Part shown: piece after piece, positions 17,515 to 25,220 of the stretch
How the letters are laid out: the number at the start of each line of letters is the position of its first letter
How positions within the stretch are numbered: position 1 is the stretch's first letter
Assembly (NCBI RefSeq): GCF_009711085.1
Contig: NZ_WMKA01000012.1
Coordinates: 30,881 to 94,880, forward strand
From: Cellulosimicrobium composti
Lineage (GTDB): Bacteria; Actinomycetota; Actinomycetes; Actinomycetales; Cellulomonadaceae
Direction: 5' to 3'
DNA length: 64,000 nt
The notes under the pieces: generated by a model
Seen by the model: the letters and a program-made list of their open reading frames with translations, nothing else
Database searches by the model: none
What the model was told of the DNA's origin: nothing
Translations under genes and position numbers: made by a program

Positions 17515-17528
17515 GTGACCTGGGTCAC
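17515..17528. promoter_or_regulatory. CRP/FNR-type palindrome upstream of arcD
   Basis: GTGACCTGGGTCAC is a perfect palindrome that fits the GTGA-N6-TCAC core bound by CRP/FNR-family regulators, including GlxR of actinobacteria. Its centre is about 64 bases before the transcription start expected from the TGATAG box at 17574-17579, the usual class I activator position. Oxygen- or cAMP-responsive control of the arginine deiminase genes is a reasonable inference. Confidence 0.5.
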
Positions 17529-17648
17529 GCCGCGCGTCCGCGACCGCTTCCTCCTGCGCTCCGCGCCCGCGTGTGATAGGCGTGGTCCAGCACGGCGTCG
17601 GGCAGCGCGAGGCACCCAGCCGACCGCGCGACGCCTTCTGGGGGCACG

Positions 17649-19109
17649 ATGAGCGGCACCGCAGAAGAAGCACGCGTCACCAAGCTCGCCCTGCCGGCGC
17701 TGACCGCGATGGTCGTCGGCTCCATGGTCGGCGCGGGCGTGTTCCAGCTCCCCGCGCGCTTCGCCGCGCAGACCGGCGTCTGGGGCGCGACCATCGCGTG
17801 GACGGTCGCGGGCCTGGGCATGCTCACGCTCGCGTTCGTCTTCCAGACCCTCGCCGTCCGCAAGCCCGAGCTCGACAACGGCGTCTACGTCTACGCGCGA
17901 GCGGGCTTTGGCGTCTACCCCGGCTTCCTCTCCGCGGTCGGCTTCTGGGCGTCGGCCTGCGCGGGCAACGCCTTCTACTGGGTGCTCATCATGACCACCC
18001 TGTCCCAGCTCTTCCCGGAGCTGGAGCCCACGCTCGGGCAGGGCGACACGTGGCCCGCCTTCGCGATCTCGGCCGTCGCCGTGTGGGGGTTCTTCCTCCT
18101 CATCCGCCGCGGGGTCAAGGAGGCGGCGGCGATCAACGCGGTCGTCACGGTCGCCAAGCTCGTGCCGCTCGCGCTGTTCCTCGTGCTCGCGATCTTCTTC
18201 CTCGACGCCGACGTGTTCGTCGGCAACCTCACCGGCGGGTACGACGTCGCGGGCGGCGAGCCGCTGTTCCTCCAGGTCCAGGGCACCATGCTCGTCACGG
18301 TGTTCGTGTTCCTCGGCATCGAGGGCGCGAGCGTCTACTCGCGCTACGCGAAGCGGCGCAAGGACGTCGGGCGCGCGACCGTGCTCGGGTTCCTCTCGGT
18401 GCTCGCCCTGTTCGCGAGCATCTCGATCCTGTCCTACGGCATCCTCCCGCAGTCCGAGATCGCCGGCCTCAACCAGCCGTCCGTGGGCGGCGTGCTCGAG
18501 GCGGCGGTCGGGCCGTGGGGCGGCACGCTCATCCGCGTCGGGCTCATCGTGTCCGTGCTCGGCGCGTACCTCGCGTGGCAGCTCCTCGCCGCCGACGTCG
18601 TGTTCGCCGCCGCGAGCGACAAGGACCTGCCGAGCGCCCTCGGTCGCACGAACGACCGCGGGGTCCCGGAGAACGCGGTCCTGTGGACGTCGATCATGGT
18701 CACCGTCATCCTCTTCGCGGTGCAGTTCGTCGACGACGCGCTCGACTTCACGCTCGACCTCACCGCGGCCCTCGCCCTCGCGCCGTTCGCGCTCGCGAGC
18801 GCCTACGCGCTGAAGATCGCGCTGCGGCGCGACGGCTACGACGACGTCGCGCCGCGGGTCCGCCACCGCGAGCTCGTCGTCGCGGTGATCTCGACGGTGT
18901 ACACGCTGTTCCTCCTGTGGGCGGCCGGCTACGTGTTCTGGTTCCTCGCGTGCCTGCTGCTCGCTCCCGCCACGCTGCTGTACGTCGCCGCCCGCCGCGA
19001 GCAGCGCGCGCCTCTGTTCACCGCGCCGGGGCTCGCGACGTTCGTCGGGGTCGCCGTCTTCGCGGTCGTCGGAGCCGTGCTCCTCGCGACGGGCGCGGTC
19101 CAGATCTGA
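17649..19109 (+). CDS. arcD: Arginine/ornithine antiporter
   Basis: 486 residues, about 12 hydrophobic segments, APC superfamily (basic amino acid/polyamine antiporter branch). The first helix carries the substrate-site glycine motif in [15 protein letters not shown]. Also typical are [19 protein letters not shown] and [17 protein letters not shown]. ArcD exchanges external arginine for internal ornithine at the membrane. The arginine deiminase gene follows after 25 bases, so these form an operon. arcB and arcC are not in the window. Confidence 0.92.
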   Translation: MSGTAEEARVTKLALPALTAMVVGSMVGAGVFQLPARFAAQTGVWGATIAWTVAGLGMLTLAFVFQTLAVRKPELDNGVYVYARAGFGVYPGFLSAVGFWASACAGNAFYWVLIMTTLSQLFPELEPTLGQGDTWPAFAISAVAVWGFFLLIRRGVKEAAAINAVVTVAKLVPLALFLVLAIFFLDADVFVGNLTGGYDVAGGEPLFLQVQGTMLVTVFVFLGIEGASVYSRYAKRRKDVGRATVLGFLSVLALFASISILSYGILPQSEIAGLNQPSVGGVLEAAVGPWGGTLIRVGLIVSVLGAYLAWQLLAADVVFAAASDKDLPSALGRTNDRGVPENAVLWTSIMVTVILFAVQFVDDALDFTLDLTAALALAPFALASAYALKIALRRDGYDDVAPRVRHRELVVAVISTVYTLFLLWAAGYVFWFLACLLLAPATLLYVAARREQRAPLFTAPGLATFVGVAVFAVVGAVLLATGAVQI

Positions 19110-19134
19110 GCCACCCATCCCGGAGGAGACATCC

Positions 19135-20373
19135 ATGTCGCAGGTGACGTACGGCGTCCACTCGGAGGTCGGCACGCTCCGCAAGGTGCTCGTGTGCCGG
19201 CCGGGGCTGGGGCACGAGCGCCTGACCCCGAGCAACAACGACGCGCTGCTGTTCGACGACGTCCTGTGGGTGCAGAACGCCAAGCGGGACCACCAGGACT
19301 TCGTGCTCAAGCTGCGCGACCGCGGGGTCGAGGTCGTGGAGCTCCACGACCTGCTCGTCGAGACCCTCCGGGTGCCGGGCGCCAAGGAGTGGCTGCTCGA
19401 CCGCAAGATCGTCGCGAACGAGGTCGGTCTCGGCCTGCTCGACGACACGCGCGCGTTCCTCGAGTCCCTCGACGACGCGACCCTCACCGAGCACCTCGTG
19501 GGCGGGCTGTCGACGCGCGACCTGCCCGCCGACTTCCGCTCCGGGTACCTCGCGCTCGCGCGCGAGTCCCTGGGCGTCAACGAGTACCTCATGCCCCCGC
19601 TGCCCAACACGATCTACACGCGCGACACGACGTGCTGGATCTACGGCGGCGTGACCCTCAACCCGCTGTTCTGGCCCGCACGGCACGACGAGACGCTGCT
19701 GATGAAGGCGGTCTACGAGTTCCACCCGGACTTCACGGGCAGCACCGTGTGGTGGGGCGACCCGGAGCGCTCGTGGGGGCAGGCGACGCTCGAGGGCGGC
19801 GACGTCATGCCGATCGGCAACGGCGCCGTGCTCGTCGGCATGAGCGAGCGCACGTCGCGCCAGGCGATCACGCAGCTCGCGGCGCGGCTGTTCGAGGAGG
19901 GGGCGGCCACGCGCGTCGTGGTCGCCGGGATGCCGAAGCTCCGGGCGGCCATGCACCTCGACACGGTGTTCACGTTCGCCGACCGCGACCTCGTGACGCT
20001 CTACCCGGACATCGTCGACGGCATCCACACGTTCTCGCTGCGCCCCGCGGACGACGGCGGCGTCGAGGTCACCGAGGAGTCGGCCCCGTTCGTGGACGTC
20101 GTCGCCGACGCCCTCGGGCTGCCGCGGCTGCGCACCGTCGAGCCCGGCGGGGGCTGGTACGCCGGCGAGCGGCAGCAGTGGGACAGCGGCAACAACGTGG
20201 TGGCCGTCGAGCCGGGCGTCGTGTTCGCCTACGACCGCAACACCCACACCAACACGCTGCTGCGCAAGGCCGGCGTCGAGGTCGTGACGATCGTCGGCGC
20301 CGAGCTCGGGCGCGGGCGCGGCGGCGGCCACTGCATGACGTGCCCGATCGCGCGCGACCCCGTCGAGCTCTGA
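19135..20373 (+). CDS. arcA: Arginine deiminase
   Basis: 412 residues, the usual length. It starts at an ATG with GGAGGAG. Family motifs run in order: N-terminal [19 protein letters not shown], then [35 protein letters not shown] and the catalytic cysteine in [14 protein letters not shown] (about C400). The enzyme hydrolyses arginine to citrulline and ammonia in the cytoplasm, the first step of the arginine deiminase pathway. Without adjacent ornithine transcarbamylase and carbamate kinase genes, ATP yield would depend on genes elsewhere. Otherwise the pair may serve acid or nitrogen needs. Confidence 0.96.
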   Translation: MSQVTYGVHSEVGTLRKVLVCRPGLGHERLTPSNNDALLFDDVLWVQNAKRDHQDFVLKLRDRGVEVVELHDLLVETLRVPGAKEWLLDRKIVANEVGLGLLDDTRAFLESLDDATLTEHLVGGLSTRDLPADFRSGYLALARESLGVNEYLMPPLPNTIYTRDTTCWIYGGVTLNPLFWPARHDETLLMKAVYEFHPDFTGSTVWWGDPERSWGQATLEGGDVMPIGNGAVLVGMSERTSRQAITQLAARLFEEGAATRVVVAGMPKLRAAMHLDTVFTFADRDLVTLYPDIVDGIHTFSLRPADDGGVEVTEESAPFVDVVADALGLPRLRTVEPGGGWYAGERQQWDSGNNVVAVEPGVVFAYDRNTHTNTLLRKAGVEVVTIVGAELGRGRGGGHCMTCPIARDPVEL

Positions 20374-20393
20374 CCGCGTGACGAGCGCGGGGC

Positions 20394-20744
20394 TCAGTCG
20401 CGGCGGGCCGAGAGGCAGAACTCGTTGCCCTCGGGGTCGGTGAACGTCGACCACGCGTAGTGGTCGACGACGTACCGGCCGACGAGCGTCGCGCCCGCCG
20501 CCTGGAGACGCACGGACTCCGCTTCGTAGTCGTCCGTCACGAGGTCGAGGTGCGCGCGGTTCTTGCCCGGCGTGGGGTCCGCGACGTACCGGAACCCGAT
20601 CCGCACGCCCGAGGCGTCGTCGATCATCGCGAACGACGTCGTCGCGCCCGGCCGGACCCTGCTCCCGGTCTGCTCCGCCCACCACGCGGACAGCACGGCC
20701 ACGTCCGTCGTGTCGATGGTGACCACGTCGACCGACATCGTCAC
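20394..20744 (-). CDS. VOC/glyoxalase-fold protein
   Basis: 116 residues from a GTG at 20744, with GGAGGAGGT eight bases upstream; an ATG at 20738 is possible. The fold pattern is TIDTTDVAVLSAWWAEQTGS, then RAHLDLVTDDYEAESVRLQA and a C-terminal DPEGNEFCL. The His and Glu at the usual VOC metal positions are present. The substrate is unknown. It resembles the bleomycin-resistance/dioxygenase-like branch. Convergent with arcA. Confidence 0.85.
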   Translation of the reverse strand: MTMSVDVVTIDTTDVAVLSAWWAEQTGSRVRPGATTSFAMIDDASGVRIGFRYVADPTPGKNRAHLDLVTDDYEAESVRLQAAGATLVGRYVVDHYAWSTFTDPEGNEFCLSARRD

Positions 20745-20829
20745 GCCGGTACCTCCTCCTCGGTGCGGACCCGCTCCCGTCGCGGGCCTCCTCGGGCCCA
20801 GGACCGTAGCCGGACCGTCCGACACGACC

Positions 20830-20902
20830 GCGGGTGCCTCAGGCGTGGGCACCCACCTCAGACGCCTCATGCCGACAACGGGCTCCCGCCTAAGGCACCC
20901 GC
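20830..20902. promoter_or_regulatory. Interrupted inverted repeat between divergent genes
   Basis: Arms 20830-20845 and 20887-20902 match at 15 of 16 positions (core GGTGCCT-AGGCG) around a 41-base centre. A third GGGTGCCT lies near 20977 within CAGGCAGGGTGCCTG. The intergenic region feeds the minus-strand VOC gene and the plus-strand small protein/LuxR pair, so this could be an operator or a leader structure. Confidence 0.45.
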
Positions 20903-21001
20903 CCGCCAACCGTGCGCGGTCGACCGATGCGGGGCGCGCCGGCTCAGGACGAACGTGAGTCTCGGACAGGCAGGGTGCCTGCAGGAACGGGGGACACCAC
21001 C

Positions 21002-21145
21002 ATGAGCGCTCAGCTCGATCCGACCTTCGAGGCGGATCTCACCTACCGCGCGCAGCGCCTGCGCGAGGACTTCCGGCACGACGAGCCCACGCTGCTGCAC
21101 TGGTGGCGCGGGCGCCGCCAGCGCCACGACCGCGCAGCACGATGA
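21002..21145 (+). CDS. Small hypothetical protein upstream of LuxR regulator
   Basis: 47 residues, MSAQLDPTFEADLTYRAQRL then REDFRHDEPTLLHWWRGRRQ and a basic end. It looks like one charged amphipathic helix with an aromatic WW near the C-terminus. A purine-rich stretch (AACGGGGGAC) precedes the ATG. Its stop overlaps the next start as ATGA, which supports translation and coupling to the LuxR gene. No known domain. Confidence 0.6.
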   Translation: MSAQLDPTFEADLTYRAQRLREDFRHDEPTLLHWWRGRRQRHDRAAR

Positions 21146-24100
21146 CCGCGCCGCCCGACGCCGTCGACGAGACCCTCGTCGACGGCGTCGTCGCGTCCGG
21201 GCGTCTATCCGGTGGTCACGTGTCGGTCCCCGCTGCGAGGATGGGGGGCGTGCCCCGACCCTCCTCGCGCGCGCCCTTCGTGGCTCGCGCCGCCGAGCTC
21301 GACGTGCTCGCGGCGGCGGTCGAGCGCGCGCGCCGCGGCGAGCCGGGCGTCGTGCTCGTGGGCGCCGACGCGGGCGTCGGCAAGACCCGGCTCCTCACCC
21401 GGGCGGCGGAGCTCGCCGCCGAGGCGGGTGCGACCGTCGTGTGGAGCCACTGCGTCGACCTCGGCGAGGTCGGCCTCCCCTACCTCCCGTTCTCCGAGGC
21501 GCTCACGACGCTGCGCGCCCAGCACCCTGCCGTCGACGAGACGGTCGCGGCACGTCCTGCCCTCGCGCGCCTGCTCGACGCGGGCGCCCCCGCGGACGAC
21601 GAGCAGAGCCAGGGCGAGCGGCTCCAGCTCTTCGAGAGCGTCGCCGCGGCGCTCGCCGCGTCCGGCACCCCCGAGTCCCCGCTCGTCCTCGTCGTCGAGG
21701 ACCTGCACTGGGCGGACCCGTCGAGCCGCGACGTGCTGCGCTTCGTCGTCGCGCGCCTGCGTGCCGAGCACGTGCTCGTCGTCGCGAGCTACCGCGCGGA
21801 CGACCTGCACCGCCGTCACCCGCTGCGGCCCGTGCTCGCCGAGCTGCTGCGCCACCCGCGCGTCGAGCACGTGCAGCTCGCGCCGTTCACCGAGGCCGAG
21901 CTGCGCGAGTTCACCACCGCGCTCGCGGGCGCGCCGCTGCCGAGGGATGCGTTCGAGTCCGTCCGGACGCGCTCGGAGGGCAACGCGTACTTCGCCGAGG
22001 AGCTCGTCGAGTCCGGCCTCGGCGACGAGCTGCCCTGGTCGCTCGCGGACGTGCTGCGCGCACGCCTCGAGGTGCTCGACCCCGCGGTGCAGCACCTCGT
22101 GCGCGTCGCGTCCGTGTCCGGTCGGCAGGTGAGCGAGCCGCTCCTGCGCGCCGCGCTCGCGCACGACGCCGCGGCGGGCGGGGCCTCGCCCGCCGACGTG
22201 GGCGGGCCGTCCGGGCGGTCGTTCGACGCGGCGCTGCGCGAGGCGATCGCGCACCACGTCCTCGCCGTCGAGGGCGACGGCGCGCGCGACGTCGTCGTGT
22301 TCCGGCACGCGCTGCTCGCCGAGGCCGTCGCGTCCGACCTGCTGCCGGGCGAGCGCGTCGGCGTGCACCGCGCGTACCTCGAGGCGCTCACCGCCGACCC
22401 GGCGCTCGGCTCGCCCGCGCTGCGCGCGCACCACGCGCTCGCGGCCCACGACCTCCCGGCCGCGCTCACGGCGTCGCGCGCCGCCGCCCGCAAGGCCGCG
22501 CGCGTGCTCGCGCCCGCGGAGGAGCTGCGCCACCTCGAGCAGGTCCTCGCGCTGTGGCAGGCCGTGCCCGACGCCGAGACCCTGCTCGGCGAGGACCGCG
22601 TCACCGTCGCGCTCGCCGCGGCCGGGGCGGCGAGCCGCGCGGGCGAGCCGGACCGCGCCGTCGCGCTCGCGCGCCGCGTCGTCGAGGGCACCGCGGACGA
22701 CCCGCTGCGCCAGGCGTCGCTGCGCCACGTGCTGTCCCGCTACCTGCTCGGCACGGAGGAGGTCGAGGAGACCCTCGCGCACACCGAGGCCGCGCTCGCC
22801 GTCCTGCCGGTCGAGCCGCCGTCGCTCGACCGCGCGTGGACCCTCGCGATGCGGGCGCGCGCCGCGATGAACGCGGACCTCGACGAGCTCGCCGCCGAGG
22901 TCGCGGCCGAGGCGATCGACGTCGCGCACCGCCTCGACGCCCCGGACGTCGAGGCCGACGTGCTGACGACGATGGCGATCCTCGAGGTCGCCGACGACGA
23001 CCGTGCCGCCGTCCTGCTCGCCCAGGCGCGCGAGCGCGCCGTCGAGGCGGGCGACATCCTCACCGAGCTGCGCTGCTGGTACAACATCGCGGCCAACCGG
23101 TACTACGCCGGTCGCATCGACGAGGCGCTCCAGGTCACGTACGACGGCCTCGACCGGGCGCGGGCGACGGGGCTCGGGTGGAGCGCGTACGGCGTCGAGC
23201 TGCGCCTCTTCCGCGACCTCGTGCGCTACGTGCTCGGCGACCTCACGCCCACGGACACCGCGGGCGAGACCATGCCGGAGGGGTCCGCACCGCAGCTGTC
23301 GTGCGTGCAGCTCTACGCGGCCGTCGCACGCGGCGACGCCGACGCGCTCGCGCGCGGCACGGCCCTGCGCCGCGACTGGTTCCGGGACGGGCAGATCGCG
23401 CTCATCTCGGGCGGGTGCTCGATCGACGCGCTGACGTGGTCCGGCCGCCACGAGGAGGCCGTCGCGCTCGCCGTCGAGCTCGTGGACCACCTGGGCCGCA
23501 CGTGGAGCGACTACTTCCTCGGCCGCATCTGGATCTCCGCGCTCGCGCTGGCCGCGCTCGCCGACGCCGCGGACGCGGCGCGCCTGCAGGGCGCCTCGGG
23601 GTCGGCCGCGGTCGCCGAGCTCGTCGCGCGCGGCGCCGAGCTGCTCGACGCCGCCCGCACGACCGCGGAGCGCGGCCGCCCGCGCGGCGGCCGGCTCGGG
23701 CCCGAGGGGCGCGCGTGGCTCGCGCGCGCCGCCGCCGAGCACTCGCGGCTCACCGGCGAGGACGACCCAGCCCTGTGGGAGGAGACGACGCGTCTCTTCG
23801 ACTACGGCTACCGCTACGAGGTCGCGCGCTCGCGCTTCCGGTGGGCCCAGGCGCTGCTCGGCGCGGGCGACCGCAACGCGGCCGAGATCGAGGCGGGCCA
23901 GGCGCTCGAGGAGGCCGAGGTCATGGGCGCGGCGCCGCTCGCCGAGGCCGTGCGCGCGCTGGGCCGGCGCGGGCGCCTCGACCTGCCGGGCGTCCGGCGG
24001 TCCACGACGGCGGTCCTCACCGAGCGCGAGGAGGAGGTCCTGCTGCTCGTGGCCCAGGGCCTGACCAACCGCCAGATCGGCGAGCGCCTGTTCATCTCCG

Positions 24101-24207
24101 CGAAGACCGTGAGCGTGCACGTGTCGAACGTCCTCGCCAAGCTTGGCGCGTCCGGGCGCGCCGAGGCCGTGTCGCTCGCGCACCAGCGCGGGCTCCTCGA
24201 GGTCTGA
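21142..24207 (+). CDS. Large LuxR-family ATPase regulator (LAL/MalT-like)
   Basis: 1021 residues if it starts at the ATG overlapping the preceding stop. A start at the ATG at 21241, just before the conserved domain, is also plausible. The AAA/STAND ATPase has Walker A GADAGVGKT (about 74-82) and Walker B LVLVVEDLHWADP (about 185-197). A long helical TPR-like region follows (about 400-930). The C-terminus is a LuxR/FixJ helix-turn-helix (about 955-1018; LTEREEEVLLLVAQGLTNRQ, then IGERLFISAKTVSVHVSNV). LAL regulators bind ATP and an inducer, oligomerise and activate transcription. The inducer is unknown. The phosphoglycerate mutase starts three bases after its stop. Confidence 0.9.
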   Translation: MTAPPDAVDETLVDGVVASGRLSGGHVSVPAARMGGVPRPSSRAPFVARAAELDVLAAAVERARRGEPGVVLVGADAGVGKTRLLTRAAELAAEAGATVVWSHCVDLGEVGLPYLPFSEALTTLRAQHPAVDETVAARPALARLLDAGAPADDEQSQGERLQLFESVAAALAASGTPESPLVLVVEDLHWADPSSRDVLRFVVARLRAEHVLVVASYRADDLHRRHPLRPVLAELLRHPRVEHVQLAPFTEAELREFTTALAGAPLPRDAFESVRTRSEGNAYFAEELVESGLGDELPWSLADVLRARLEVLDPAVQHLVRVASVSGRQVSEPLLRAALAHDAAAGGASPADVGGPSGRSFDAALREAIAHHVLAVEGDGARDVVVFRHALLAEAVASDLLPGERVGVHRAYLEALTADPALGSPALRAHHALAAHDLPAALTASRAAARKAARVLAPAEELRHLEQVLALWQAVPDAETLLGEDRVTVALAAAGAASRAGEPDRAVALARRVVEGTADDPLRQASLRHVLSRYLLGTEEVEETLAHTEAALAVLPVEPPSLDRAWTLAMRARAAMNADLDELAAEVAAEAIDVAHRLDAPDVEADVLTTMAILEVADDDRAAVLLAQARERAVEAGDILTELRCWYNIAANRYYAGRIDEALQVTYDGLDRARATGLGWSAYGVELRLFRDLVRYVLGDLTPTDTAGETMPEGSAPQLSCVQLYAAVARGDADALARGTALRRDWFRDGQIALISGGCSIDALTWSGRHEEAVALAVELVDHLGRTWSDYFLGRIWISALALAALADAADAARLQGASGSAAVAELVARGAELLDAARTTAERGRPRGGRLGPEGRAWLARAAAEHSRLTGEDDPALWEETTRLFDYGYRYEVARSRFRWAQALLGAGDRNAAEIEAGQALEEAEVMGAAPLAEAVRALGRRGRLDLPGVRRSTTAVLTEREEEVLLLVAQGLTNRQIGERLFISAKTVSVHVSNVLAKLGASGRAEAVSLAHQRGLLEV

Positions 24208-24210
24208 CGC

Positions 24211-25053
24211 GTGGCGCCGTCGGAGCCCTCGCCGGGCGCGCCCCGGGGACCCTCCGGCGGTCGGGACGGCGGGCCGGGCGCGCTCGTGCTCGTCCGGCAC
24301 GGGCAGAGCACGTTCAACGCGGACGACCGCTTCACCGGCCTGCTCGACGTCCCGCTCTCGGACGTCGGGGTCGCCGAGGCCGGCCACGCCGCACGGCTCC
24401 TCGCCGACGCGGTCGCGCGCGAGCCGGCCCTCGCGCCCCGGCGCGTCGTGACGTCCCCGCTCGTGCGCGCGTCGACGACGGCCGCGATCGTCGCCGACGC
24501 GCTGCCCGGACCGCCGCCGCTCGCGGTCGAGTGGCGCCTCGTCGAGCGGCACTACGGCGCGTTCACCGACAAGCCGCGCGACGTCGTCCGCCGCGACTAC
24601 GGCGAGGCCGCGTACTGGCGCTACCGCCGCTCGTACCTGCACCGGCCGCCGCCGCTCGCCGACGACGACCCCGCACGCGCGCTGGTCGACGACACCCTCC
24701 TGCGCCTGCCCGACGACGCGCGCGCCGCGCTGCGCCCGGACGCCGAGTCGCTCGCGGACGTCGTCGAGCGCCTGCGTCCCTTCTGGGCGGCCACCCGTGC
24801 GCGGGTCGCGCACGGCGAGGCGGTGCTCGTCGTCGGGCACGGCAACTCGCTGCGCGCGCTGTCCGTGCTCGTCGACGACCTCACGCCCGAGGAGGTCCAG
24901 GACCTCGACGTGCCGACCGGGCACCCGCTCGTCCACCGCTTCACGGCGGGGCCTGGCGGCACGCTCGTCCCCGCGGTCCGCGGTGGCACCTACCTCGACG
25001 CGCACGGCGCCGAGCACGCGCTCGGCGACCTCAGGTCGCGCGGCGGCGCCTGA
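24211..25053 (+). CDS. 2,3-bisphosphoglycerate-dependent phosphoglycerate mutase-like protein
   Basis: 280 residues from a GTG three bases after the LuxR stop. The phosphohistidine motif is VLVRHGQSTFNADDRFTGLLD split around H30, with the catalytic Glu in VERHYGAF and the second His in VVGHGNSLRAL. This is the GpmA pattern, interconverting 3- and 2-phosphoglycerate. The first 22 residues are Gly/Pro/Ser-rich and absent from ordinary GpmA, so the true start may be internal. Co-transcription with a LAL regulator is unusual for a housekeeping mutase, so it could be a paralogue rather than the main glycolytic enzyme. Confidence 0.82.
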   Translation: MAPSEPSPGAPRGPSGGRDGGPGALVLVRHGQSTFNADDRFTGLLDVPLSDVGVAEAGHAARLLADAVAREPALAPRRVVTSPLVRASTTAAIVADALPGPPPLAVEWRLVERHYGAFTDKPRDVVRRDYGEAAYWRYRRSYLHRPPPLADDDPARALVDDTLLRLPDDARAALRPDAESLADVVERLRPFWAATRARVAHGEAVLVVGHGNSLRALSVLVDDLTPEEVQDLDVPTGHPLVHRFTAGPGGTLVPAVRGGTYLDAHGAEHALGDLRSRGGA

Positions 25054-25189
25054 CCGGACCCGCGCCGCCTGCGGTGGACCCGCGGTCGTGGTCTCGTCTC
25101 ACGAGCGGTGGCACGCACGTCCCCCGCCCCACGTTCCGTCCGTCCCGATTTCACCCGCCGGGGTACCCGGAAGGGGCCGCTTGCACTGT

Positions 25190-25215
25190 TTGACCGGCCT
25201 CGTCCTGGTGATACT
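25190..25215 (+). promoter_or_regulatory. Probable leaderless promoter of the GAF-SpoIIE gene
   Basis: TTGACC (25190-25195) and GATACT (25210-25215) precede the ATG at 25221 by five bases. The -35/-10 spacing is short at 14, so only the -10 is reasonably supported. No ribosome site is present. Confidence 0.4.
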
Positions 25216-25220
25216 GGATC

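Noticed and set aside
20367..20397. Weak GAGC...GCTC hairpin between arcA and the VOC gene
   Set aside because: Only a five-base inner stem with mismatches; not strong enough to call a terminator.
21205..25017. Very long minus-strand open frame opposite the LAL regulator and the mutase
   Set aside because: Antisense shadow caused by high GC at third positions; composition is Arg/Gly/Asp repeats. The plus strand has Walker and HTH motifs and the RHG motif.
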